From the NCBI GenBank assembly GCA_016649675.1, contig JAENXG010000008.1:1-26635 (forward strand): a stretch of 26,635 nt of DNA, in the 5' to 3' direction. Numbering within the stretch: position 1 is the first letter of the stretch; each line of letters starts with the position of its first letter. Below, in pieces: positions 15,964-22,897 of the stretch. The translations under genes and the position numbers were made by a program. The notes beneath the pieces are model-generated. The model was not told the origin of the DNA and ran no database searches. It was given only the letters and a program-made list of their open reading frames with translations. This DNA is from Methyloceanibacter sp. GTDB taxonomy: Bacteria; Pseudomonadota; Alphaproteobacteria; Rhizobiales; Methyloligellaceae.

Positions 15964-17510
15964 TTCCGGTAGCAGACGGCTTTGACCGCGGCGACGACCT
16001 TGTCTACCGAGGGAAGCGCGAGCTTCTCGAGATTGGCGGCGTAAGGCATGGGCACGTCGGCGCCGGTGACCTTGATTGGCGGCGCGTCGAGATGGTCGAA
16101 CGCCTCGGCGGTGACGCGGGCGCAGATCTCCGAGCCGACGGAGCAGATCGGCCAGCCCTCCTCCACGGTGACGATGCGGTTCGTCTTCTTCACCGAGGCG
16201 AGCACGGTTCCCATGTCGAGGGGGCGGAGCGTGCGGAGGTCGATCACCTCCGCCTCGATTCCTTCCTCGGCGAGGCGCTTGGCGGCTTCAAGCGTGTAGG
16301 CCATCCCCCGCGAATAGGAGACGATGGTCACGTCTCTCCCCGCTCGCGCCAGCCTCGCCTTCCCGATGGGGATGACGAAGTCATCGAGCTTCGGCACCTC
16401 GAAGCTCTGGCCGTAAAGGAGCTCGTTCTCGAGGAACACGACAGGGCCGGGATCCCGGATGGCGGCTTTCAACAGGCCCTTGGCGTCGGCGGCGGTATAA
16501 GGCGCGATCACCTTCAAGCCAGGCACATGCGCATACCACGACGCGTAGTCCTGGCTGTGCTGGGCGGCGACGCGGGCGGCGGCGCCGTTCGGCCCGCGGA
16601 AGACGATGGGGCAATGCATCTTGCCGCCCGACATATAGAGGGTCTTGGCGGCAGAGTTGACGATGTGGTCGATCGCCTGCATGGCGAAGTTCCAGGTCAT
16701 GAACTCGACGATGGGCTTGAGCCCGGCAAAGGCCGCGCCGACGCCCACGCCGGCAAAGCCATATTCGGTGATGGGCGTGTCGACCACACGCCTCGGGCCG
16801 AACTCATCGAGCAGGCCTTGGCTCACTTTGTAGGCGCCTTGATATTGCCCGACCTCCTCGCCCATGAGGAAGACGGACGCGTCGGCGCGCATCTCCTCGG
16901 CCATGGCATCGCGCAGCGCCTCGCGCACGGTCATGGCCACCATCTCGGTGCCGGGCGGAACTTCCGCCTCGGGCCGCGGCTCCTGCGGCGCAACGCGAGG
17001 GCCTGAAGGCGCCTTCTCGACGTCAGGCGGGCTTTCCCCCAATTCGCGCTTTGGCGGCGGGGCGGAAGCGCCCACACCTGCCACCGGAGCTTGGGCATCG
17101 AATGGAGCCAATTTGGCCATTTGACTTGTTCCCCCCTCTGCCCGTTGGGGAGAAGGATGGGGTGAGGGGGAAACTGAATCCGTTGGGGTGCGAACCCCCT
17201 CACCCGCGGCGCCTTGCGCCGCGACCTCTCCCCGTTGGGGAGAGGTGGAGCTTGCTACGGCTCCCTCGGCGTCGGTCAGAAGCAGCGCGATGGGATGGTT
17301 CACCGGGACATGCTCGGTGCCCGCGGCGACCAGGATCTTGCCCATCCTGCCGTCGTCCGCAGCCTCGACCTCCATGGTCGCCTTGTCGGTCTCAATCTCG
17401 GCGATGACGTCGCCTGCGCGCACGGGATCGCCCTCGCCGACGAGCCATTTGACGAGCTTCCCCTCCTCCATGGTGGGAGAGAGCGCCGGCATCAAAATCG
17501 GGATGGTCAT
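15960..17510 (-). CDS. pdhB: Pyruvate dehydrogenase E1 beta subunit with N-terminal lipoyl domain
   Basis: This is the beta chain of the thiamine-diphosphate E1 component. The 516-aa protein has a lipoyl domain (residues 1-80, lipoyl-lysine K43), a linker of over 100 residues rich in Pro, Ala and Glu, and the transketolase-like E1-beta domain from about 190 (MTVREALRDAMAEEM, FLMGEEVGQYQGAYKVSQGL, DTPITEYGFAGVGVGAA). A lipoyl domain on E1-beta is known in alphaproteobacteria such as Sinorhizobium and Zymomonas. Residues 89-126 are encoded by a composite palindromic repeat. The frame is open far upstream into pdhA, but the true start is the ATG at 17510, 11 bp after the pdhA stop. Confidence 0.95.
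   Translation of the reverse strand: MTIPILMPALSPTMEEGKLVKWLVGEGDPVRAGDVIAEIETDKATMEVEAADDGRMGKILVAAGTEHVPVNHPIALLLTDAEGAVASSTSPQRGEVAAQGAAGEGVRTPTDSVSPSPHPSPQRAEGGTSQMAKLAPFDAQAPVAGVGASAPPPKRELGESPPDVEKAPSGPRVAPQEPRPEAEVPPGTEMVAMTVREALRDAMAEEMRADASVFLMGEEVGQYQGAYKVSQGLLDEFGPRRVVDTPITEYGFAGVGVGAAFAGLKPIVEFMTWNFAMQAIDHIVNSAAKTLYMSGGKMHCPIVFRGPNGAAARVAAQHSQDYASWYAHVPGLKVIAPYTAADAKGLLKAAIRDPGPVVFLENELLYGQSFEVPKLDDFVIPIGKARLARAGRDVTIVSYSRGMAYTLEAAKRLAEEGIEAEVIDLRTLRPLDMGTVLASVKKTNRIVTVEEGWPICSVGSEICARVTAEAFDHLDAPPIKVTGADVPMPYAANLEKLALPSVDKVVAAVKAVCYRK
17134..17245. repeat. composite palindromic element, copy B, in frame inside pdhB
   Basis: The same 112-bp layout as copy A. The outer palindrome at 17225-17245 is perfect (CCTCTCCCC-GTT-GGGGAGAGG), the one at 17134-17156 is decayed, and the inner pair is GGGTGAGGGGG (17160-17170) with CCCCCTCACCC (17195-17205). 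It is read in the same frame as copy A, giving SPQRGEVAAQ and SPSPHPSPQRAEGG in the linker after the lipoyl domain. Confidence 0.9.
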
Positions 17511-17521
17511 CGCTAGGCGGC

Positions 17522-18577
17522 TCACGCCGTGACGTCGGTGTAAAGCTCGGCGGCGTCGGGCTCGGGGTCGGCTTGCGCGAACTCGGCGGCCTCGTTGACC
17601 ACCGCGCGGACCTCCCGGTCGATCTCCTTCAGCTGCTCCTCGCTCGCCCGGCCCTCGTCCAACATGCGCTTGCGCAGCAGGTCGATGGGGTCGCGGTGCT
17701 CGCGGATCTCCTGCACCTCCTCGCGCGTCCGGTATTTGGCGGGGTCGGACATGGAATGGCCGCGATAGCGATAGGTGCGCATCTCGAGGATCCTCGGCCC
17801 GTCGCCCTTGCGGGCCCGCGCCACGGCGCGTTCGCCGGCATCCTTGACGGCGGCAACGTCCATGCCGTCGACCTGCTCGCCGGGAATGCCGAACACGGAG
17901 CCGCGGTGGTAGAGCTCCTCGGCGAGCGCGCTGCCGCGCTCCACCGCCGTCCCCATGGCGTAGTGGTTGTTCTCGATCACGTAGATGACCGGGAGCTTCC
18001 ACAACGACGCCACGTTGAAGCTCTCATAGACCTGGCCCTGATTGGCGGCGCCCTCGCCGAAATAGGTGAGGCAGACGGAGGTGTTGCCCCGATATTTGTT
18101 GGCGAAGGCGATGCCGGTGCCGAGCGGCGCCGGCGCGCCGACAATGCCGTGGCCGCCGTAGAAATTCTTCTCCACCGAGAACATGTGCATGGAGCCGCCT
18201 TTGCCTTTGGCATAGCCGTGGCGGCGTCCGGTCAGCTCTGCCATCACGCGCTTGGGGTCCATGCCGGTGGCAAGCATATGGCCATGATCGCGATAGGCGG
18301 TGATGACCTGGTCGCCCTCATTGATCGCCATCTGCATGCCGACGACGACCGCCTCCTGACCGATATAGAGGTGGCAGAAGCCGCCGATATAACCCATGCC
18401 GTAGAGCTGCCCCGCCTTCTCCTCGAAACGGCGAATGAGAAGCATCAGGCGGTAGGCGGCAAGCTCCTGCTCTTTGGTGAGGCCCGGCTTGACGGGAGGG
18501 CTTTCGGCTCCCGCCTTGTCGTCGCCGAGCCAAAGATTGGCGGCTCCGGGCGAGAGGCTTGGGCTCGGGCTGTTCAC
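17522..18577 (-). CDS. pdhA: Pyruvate dehydrogenase E1 alpha subunit
   Basis: The alpha chain of the heterotetrameric E1 decarboxylates pyruvate with thiamine diphosphate. The 351-aa product shows LMLLIRRFEEKAGQLYGMG, the GGFCHLYIGQEAV segment, YRDHGHMLATG, GKGGSMHMF and GGHGIVGAPAPLGTG. The thiamine-diphosphate/magnesium motif begins GEGAANQG and closes with ENNHYAMGT. The loop YRYRGHSMSDPAKYR, phosphorylated in mitochondrial E1, is conserved. The GTG start has AAGGAAG 6 nt upstream. It is the first gene of pdhA-pdhB-gfa-pdhC, 96 bp after ftsB. Confidence 0.97.
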   Translation of the reverse strand: MNSPSPSLSPGAANLWLGDDKAGAESPPVKPGLTKEQELAAYRLMLLIRRFEEKAGQLYGMGYIGGFCHLYIGQEAVVVGMQMAINEGDQVITAYRDHGHMLATGMDPKRVMAELTGRRHGYAKGKGGSMHMFSVEKNFYGGHGIVGAPAPLGTGIAFANKYRGNTSVCLTYFGEGAANQGQVYESFNVASLWKLPVIYVIENNHYAMGTAVERGSALAEELYHRGSVFGIPGEQVDGMDVAAVKDAGERAVARARKGDGPRILEMRTYRYRGHSMSDPAKYRTREEVQEIREHRDPIDLLRKRMLDEGRASEEQLKEIDREVRAVVNEAAEFAQADPEPDAAELYTDVTA

Positions 18578-18611
18578 TCTTGGCTTCCTTCGATTCTCGC
18601 CCTTTCAGGAA

Positions 18612-18641
18612 AGGCTAGCACGGCTGCGAAGCGCCGTGAAA
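18612..18641 (-). promoter_or_regulatory. candidate pdhA promoter with internal dyad
   Basis: On the minus strand TTTCAC (18641-18636) and an extended TGC-TAGCCT (-10 at 18617-18612) are 18 bp apart, 35 bp upstream of the pdhA GTG. A 6-bp inverted repeat, CACGGC/GCCGTG (18619-18624, 18633-18638), fills the spacer and could be an operator. Read by eye; weak consensus. Confidence 0.3.
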
Positions 18642-18673
18642 GTCGGCCAGCCGCCGTAGGACAGCCAAAGGCG

Positions 18674-19015
18674 TCAGCGCTTGGGCAGCGCCCCGGTTGG
18701 GCCGGTGCCGGCGTCAGGCGCAGGCTGGCGGCGCTTGAGCATGATGAGATCGTCGGGATAGGCGAGATTCAGGATCGCGCGCGCCCGCTCGTCCAGCATA
18801 TCGGGATCGAGGCTTTCCGGCCTGAGCAGAGCGACATCGCGCTCAAGCCGGTCCTTCACCTCTTTGAGGCCCGCGAGCTCGCCCGCAAGCACCTCTTTCC
18901 GCCGCTCGAGATCGGCGCGCGCCTTCAGGCCATGGTCGCCGGTCTGAAAGTGATAGCCGAAATAGCCCGCGGCCGCGCAAGCCAAGAGCGGAAAGACGAA
19001 GGCTTGGAAACGCAT
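18674..19015 (-). CDS. ftsB: FtsB/DivIC-type septum formation initiator
   Basis: The 113-aa protein has a single N-terminal membrane segment (FVFPLLACAAAGYFGYHF), then a charged coiled coil of about 40 residues (RADLERRKEVLAGELAGLKEVKDRLERDVALL) and the family motif DPDMLDERARAILNLAYPDDLIML. FtsB joins FtsL and FtsQ in the divisome at the septum. The frame is open to 19063, but those 16 residues (starting MAGTSPAMT) come from a REP-like repeat; the ATG at 19015 gives the normal start, with GGGA about 8 nt upstream. It lies between eno and pdhA as in many Rhizobiales. Confidence 0.9.
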   Translation of the reverse strand: MRFQAFVFPLLACAAAGYFGYHFQTGDHGLKARADLERRKEVLAGELAGLKEVKDRLERDVALLRPESLDPDMLDERARAILNLAYPDDLIMLKRRQPAPDAGTGPTGALPKR

Positions 19016-19036
19016 TTCTTTTTCCCACCCAAGGCT

Positions 19037-19127
19037 CGTCATGGCCGGGCTGGTCCCGGCCATCCACGTCCTAAATCCCCGCCGCTAGCCAATTCGTGGA
19101 TGCCCGGCACTACGGCCGGGCATGACG
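19037..19127. repeat. REP-like long inverted repeat between ftsB and eno
   Basis: The left arm (19037-19068, CGTCATGGCCGGGC...CCATCCACG) and right arm (19095-19127, CGTGGATGCCCGGC...GGGCATGACG) are imperfect inverted copies around a 26-bp spacer. Each arm also has its own internal CCGGGC/GCCCGG type pairing. Sequences of this form are frequent intergenic repeats in Hyphomicrobiales. It fills most of the 160-bp gap and could fold at the 3' end of the eno message. Confidence 0.85.
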
Positions 19128-19175
19128 ATTGGTACTAGGGCCGGGTAGAATCACGTGCGCCGAGTTAAGCGGCCG

Positions 19176-20456
19176 TTACCGAGCGTGCTTCAGCACCGAG
19201 CGGCTGGCATAGCGGGCCTTGTCGCCCAGCTCCTCCTCAATGCGGATGAGCTGGTTATATTTGGCCACGCGGTCGGAACGGGCAAGGGAGCCCGTCTTGA
19301 TCTGCCCGCAATTGGTGGCGACGGCGAGATCGGCAATCGTCGCGTCCTCGGTCTCGCCCGAGCGGTGCGACATCACGGCGGCGTAGCCCGCCTCTTGCGC
19401 CATGCGCACGGCGTCGAGGGTTTCGGTCAGAGTGCCGATCTGGTTGACCTTGACGAGGATGGCATTGGCGATACCCTGCTCGATGCCCTGCTTCAGCCGA
19501 ACGACATTGGTAACGAAGAGATCGTCGCCCACGAGCTGGCAGCGGTCCCCAAGCGCCTTGGTCAAGAGACGCCACCCCTCCCAGTCGTCCTCGGACATGC
19601 CGTCCTCGATGGAGAAAATGGGGTAGCTCGACACCAGCTCGCTGTAATAAGCGGTCATCTGCTCCGAGGTAAGGCTGCGGTTCTCGCCTCTGAGAAAATA
19701 ACGATCCTCGCGGTAAAGCTCGGTCGCCGCCACGTCGAGCGCGAGATAGACGTCCTCGCCAGGGCGATAACCGGCAGCTTCGATCGCCGCCATGACGAAA
19801 TCGAGCGCCTCGCTTGTCGAGCCGAGATTGGGGGCGAAGCCGCCCTCGTCGCCAACCGCGGTGGTGTGGCCTGCACCCTTCAGCGCATGGCGCAAGGCAT
19901 GGAACACTTCAGCGCCCATGCGCACTGCTTCGGCGATGCTGGTGGCGCCGACCGGCACGATCATGAATTCCTGGAAGTCGATGGGGTTGTCGGCATGCGC
20001 CCCGCCATTGATGATGTTCATCATGGGCACCGGGAGCAGGGTCGCCTCAGGCCCGCCGATATAGCGGTAGAGCGGCAGGCCTTGTGCGCTCGCCTCCGCC
20101 TTGGCTGCGGCAAGCGACACGCCGAGAATGGCGTTGGCGCCGAGGCGCTTCTTGTTCTCCGTCCCGTCGAGCTCGCGCAAGCGCCGATCGAGCCCAGCCT
20201 GGTCGCTGGCGTCAAAACCGGACAGCGCGGCGCGGATCTCGCCGTTGATCGCCCCGACCGCCTTCTTCACGCCCTTGCCGCCGTAGCGCTTGCCGCCGTC
20301 CCGGAGCTCATGGGCCTCGTGCGCCCCGGTCGAGGCGCCTGACGGCACCGCGGCACGTCCGTGGTGGCCGTCCTTCAGCACCACGTCGGCCTCGACGGTC
20401 GGGTTGCCGCGGCTGTCCAAAATTTCCCGGCCGAGGATGGTGGCGATGGCTGTCAT
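19176..20456 (-). CDS. eno: Enolase
   Basis: Enolase interconverts 2-phosphoglycerate and phosphoenolpyruvate in glycolysis and gluconeogenesis. The 426-aa product is full length and shows the N-terminal REILDSRGNPTVEADV, SGASTGAHEAHELRD, the VPMMNIINGGAHADN motif, GDEGGFAPNL, the metal-ligand SIEDGMSEDDW and GDDLFVTN, and the family signature ILVKVNQIGTLTETL with SHRSGETED. It lies upstream of ftsB-pdhA in the same direction and is divergent from queC. In the 115-bp gap to queC I see no convincing promoter motif. Confidence 0.98.
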   Translation of the reverse strand: MTAIATILGREILDSRGNPTVEADVVLKDGHHGRAAVPSGASTGAHEAHELRDGGKRYGGKGVKKAVGAINGEIRAALSGFDASDQAGLDRRLRELDGTENKKRLGANAILGVSLAAAKAEASAQGLPLYRYIGGPEATLLPVPMMNIINGGAHADNPIDFQEFMIVPVGATSIAEAVRMGAEVFHALRHALKGAGHTTAVGDEGGFAPNLGSTSEALDFVMAAIEAAGYRPGEDVYLALDVAATELYREDRYFLRGENRSLTSEQMTAYYSELVSSYPIFSIEDGMSEDDWEGWRLLTKALGDRCQLVGDDLFVTNVVRLKQGIEQGIANAILVKVNQIGTLTETLDAVRMAQEAGYAAVMSHRSGETEDATIADLAVATNCGQIKTGSLARSDRVAKYNQLIRIEEELGDKARYASRSVLKHAR

Positions 20457-20571
20457 GGGGCTGATTTTCCGTGATTCCGAGCGATGGCGGGTCTAAACGG
20501 GGTGACCGCCCTCTTAGCCTAGCTGAAGATGGAGCGGAAGCCGTAACCGGACCGAACCTGCTGATTTCGCG

Positions 20572-21351
20572 ATGACTGGAGCCTCTACGCAGCCGCTGAA
20601 GCGAGGAACCGAGTCAGGAGCGCTTCTGCTCTTCTCGGGCGGACAGGATTCGACGGTGTGCCTCGCTTGGGCGCTCGATGCCTACGAGCGCGTCGAGACG
20701 GTGGGCTTCGACTACGGCCAGCGCCACGCGATCGAGATGGACTGCCGGCAGCGCATCAGGAGCGAGATCGCGCGAAGCTTTCCCGTTTGGGCGCCGCGGC
20801 TTGGACCCGACCACGTGCTCGATGTCGCAAGCTTCGGCGCCATCAGCGACACGGCGCTGACCTCCGATGCCGAGATCGAGATGCTGGCGTCGGGGCTGCC
20901 CAGCACCTTCGTGCCGGGACGCAACCTCGTGTTCTTCACTTACGCCGCGGCGCTCGGCTACCGGCGCGGCCTGCATGTCCTTGTCGGCGGCATGTGCGAG
21001 ACGGACTATTCCGGCTATCCCGACTGCCGCGACGCGACGCTCCGCGCGCTTGAGCAGGCGATCAGGCTCGGCACCGAAATCCCCTTTAGCATCGAGACCC
21101 CGCTGATGTGGCGGACTAAGGCAGAGACCTGGGCGCTGGCGCAAGAGCTCGGCGGCGAGGCCCTGGTCGACCTCATGATCGAGGAGACCCACACCTGCTA
21201 TCGCGGCGAGCGGGGCCTGCGTCATGAATGGGGCTACGGCTGCGGGCAATGCCCCGCCTGCGAGCTGCGCGCCAAAGGCTTCGCCGCGTGGCGGGCCTCT
21301 AGCGCTGAAGGAAGAAAGTTGGCTTCAACCAACTTGCCGCGAGGCGCCTGA
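20572..21351 (+). CDS. queC: 7-cyano-7-deazaguanine synthase QueC
   Basis: QueC uses ATP and ammonia to turn 7-carboxy-7-deazaguanine into preQ0. The 259-aa product has the PP-loop LLFSGGQDSTVCLAWALD (about 19-36), the VGFDYGQRHAIE strand, VPGRNLVFFTYAAALGYRRG, the MCETDYSGYPDCRD motif, and the C-terminal zinc site with CYRGE and GYGCGQCPACELRAKGF. The start is uncertain: the ATG at 20572 has no clear ribosome site, and the core begins only at about residue 17. First gene of the queC-E-D-F row. Confidence 0.95.
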   Translation: MTGASTQPLKRGTESGALLLFSGGQDSTVCLAWALDAYERVETVGFDYGQRHAIEMDCRQRIRSEIARSFPVWAPRLGPDHVLDVASFGAISDTALTSDAEIEMLASGLPSTFVPGRNLVFFTYAAALGYRRGLHVLVGGMCETDYSGYPDCRDATLRALEQAIRLGTEIPFSIETPLMWRTKAETWALAQELGGEALVDLMIEETHTCYRGERGLRHEWGYGCGQCPACELRAKGFAAWRASSAEGRKLASTNLPRGA

Positions 21352-21368
21352 AGCGCCAAGTTCTGCTC

Positions 21369-22004
21369 ATGTACGCCGTCAAGGAGATCTACTACACGCT
21401 GCAAGGCGAAGGCACCCAGGCTGGGCGCTCGGCGGTGTTCTGCCGCTTTGCCGGATGCAATCTCTGGTCGGGCCGCGAGGAAGACCGCGAGGCCGCGACG
21501 TGCAATTTCTGCGACACGGACTTCGTCGGCATAGACGGTCCGGGCGGTGGCAAGTTCGCGCAAGCCGCAGATCTCGCCCGCGCCTGTCGCGACGCCTGGC
21601 GCGGCAACTCCGGAACTCCACCCTTCGTCGTGCTCACCGGCGGGGAGCCCATGCTGCAGGTTGACGACGCCTTGATCGCGGCGCTGCATGCGGCCGGTTT
21701 CGAGATCGCCATCGAGACCAACGGCACGCTGCCGGTGCCACGCGCCATCGATTGGATCTGCGTGAGCCCCAAAGCGGGCGCGCCCCTAAACCAACGCTCC
21801 GGCGATGAGCTGAAGCTCGTCTATCCGCAATCAGCGCTCGCGCCCGAAGAGGTTGCGGCGCTCGATTTCGTCCACTTTCTCCTCCAGCCGATGGATGAAG
21901 GGCCGAAGAGCGCCGCCAACCTGCGCTCGGCCATTGACTATTGCCTTGCCCATCCCAAATGGCGCTTGAGCCTGCAGACCCATAAAATCCTGGGCCTGCC
22001 TTGA
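21369..22004 (+). CDS. queE: 7-carboxy-7-deazaguanine synthase QueE
   Basis: QueE is the radical-SAM enzyme that contracts the ring of 6-carboxytetrahydropterin to 7-carboxy-7-deazaguanine. The 211-aa product starts MYAVKEIYYTLQGEGTQAGR, and its cluster cysteines are C30, C45 and C48, spaced CX14CX2C, one of the known QueE variants rather than the usual CX3CX2C. The SAM-binding LTGGEPMLQ and IETNGTLPVP motifs and the LQPMDEGP segment are present. It begins 17 bp after queC; its TGA is adjacent to the next frame. Confidence 0.95.
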   Translation: MYAVKEIYYTLQGEGTQAGRSAVFCRFAGCNLWSGREEDREAATCNFCDTDFVGIDGPGGGKFAQAADLARACRDAWRGNSGTPPFVVLTGGEPMLQVDDALIAALHAAGFEIAIETNGTLPVPRAIDWICVSPKAGAPLNQRSGDELKLVYPQSALAPEEVAALDFVHFLLQPMDEGPKSAANLRSAIDYCLAHPKWRLSLQTHKILGLP

Positions 22005-22048
22005 TCACCGGCTGGTTCGCACCGGCAAAATCCCCTAAACAGCAGCTC

Positions 22049-22429
22049 ATGCGTATCTATAAAGAGTTCACTTTCGAGGCCGCCCATTTGCTTCCCTCGG
22101 CGCCGGCCGGCCACCCCAATGCGCGGGTCCATGGACATTCGTTCCGCGCGCGCGTGGCCATCGATGGCGAGCCCAATGCCGAGACCGGTGTCGTGGTGCA
22201 TTTCGACGACCTCGAAGCGGCGCTGGCAGACGCGCGCGAGGCTCTCGACCATCGCTTCCTCAACGATGTCGAGGGGCTCTCTCAGCCCACGCTGGAGCGC
22301 ATCGCGATGTGGCTCTGGGACCGGCTGCATAACCGGCTGGCCGGCCTCGCCGAGATCGTGGTCGCGCGCGATAGTTGCCGCGAGGGCTGCATCTATCGGG
22401 GCCCCGCCCCGCGTCTTGCTGCGGAGTAG
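22049..22429 (+). CDS. queD: QueD/PTPS-family protein, catalytic Cys replaced by Asn
   Basis: QueD converts dihydroneopterin triphosphate to 6-carboxytetrahydropterin. The 126-aa product has the zinc histidines H13 (FEAAHLLP), H28 and H30 (VHGHSF), the LDHRFLND motif, and the terminal DSCREGCIYRG found in QueD. At the position of E. coli Cys27 (CX3HGH) it has Asn24 (NARVHGH), so the expected nucleophile is missing. The ATG at 22049 gives the family N-terminus; the frame is also open from a TTG at 22001 that overlaps the queE stop. Its place between queE and queF argues for a queuosine role, but the activity is uncertain. Confidence 0.88.
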   Translation: MRIYKEFTFEAAHLLPSAPAGHPNARVHGHSFRARVAIDGEPNAETGVVVHFDDLEAALADAREALDHRFLNDVEGLSQPTLERIAMWLWDRLHNRLAGLAEIVVARDSCREGCIYRGPAPRLAAE

Positions 22430-22435
22430 AGATCC

Positions 22436-22897
22436 ATGGCGCGTAAGATCAGCGGATTGAAGCAGCTCGGGGCGAGGACGCCGCTCCCCAAGTCGCCCGG
22501 AGAGGCCGAGCTCGAGCGCGTCGCCAATCCGCATCAAGACACGGTCTACGTCGCCCGGTTCACCGCGCCTGAGTTCACTTGCCTCTGCCCGGTCACGGGC
22601 CAGCCCGACTTCGCTCATCTCGTCATCGATTATGCACCGCGCGGCTGGCTCGTCGAATCGAAGTCGCTCAAGCTCTATCTCGGAAGCTTCCGCGACCAGG
22701 GCGCCTTCCATGAGGACGCCACTATCACCATCGGCAAGCGCATCGTCGCGCTGATCGAGCCCGCTTGGCTCAGGATCGGGGGCTATTGGTACCCGCGGGG
22801 CGGCATGCCCATCGACGTGTTCTGGCAGCATGGAACGCTGCCCGAGGACGTGTGGCTGCCGGAGCAGGGTGTCGCGCCCTATCGCGGCCGCGGCTAG
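22436..22897 (+). CDS. queF: preQ1 synthase QueF, short type
   Basis: QueF reduces the nitrile of preQ0 to the amine of preQ1 with NADPH. The 153-aa length marks the unimodular type. The catalytic cysteine C51 and Asp58 lie in FTCLCPVTGQPDFA, and the NADPH-binding motif ESKSLKLYL begins at residue 74; FHEDATITI and YPRGGMPIDVFW complete the T-fold signature. It begins 6 bp after queD and ends tail to tail with kdsA, the two stops sharing CTAG. Confidence 0.96.
   Translation: MARKISGLKQLGARTPLPKSPGEAELERVANPHQDTVYVARFTAPEFTCLCPVTGQPDFAHLVIDYAPRGWLVESKSLKLYLGSFRDQGAFHEDATITIGKRIVALIEPAWLRIGGYWYPRGGMPIDVFWQHGTLPEDVWLPEQGVAPYRGRG

Noticed and set aside
15164..17245. CRISPR array
   Set aside because: The repeated palindromes are only two composite copies 2 kb apart inside genes, without regular spacers.
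17511..18002. Upstream extension of the pdhB frame by 164 codons
   Set aside because: It overlaps pdhA in another frame and has Arg-rich shadow composition; the lipoyl domain begins at the ATG at 17510.
17573..19138. A 521-codon plus-strand open frame opposite pdhA and ftsB
   Set aside because: It is a GC-rich mirror frame of pdhA; the product is low in recognisable motifs and pdhA on the other strand is certain.
19155..20342. A 395-codon plus-strand frame opposite enolase
   Set aside because: Antisense shadow of a certain gene, no family motifs.
20457..20571. preQ1 riboswitch ahead of queC
   Set aside because: I could not find the expected short stem with A-rich tail or a C-rich loop; only a weak GC inverted repeat is present.
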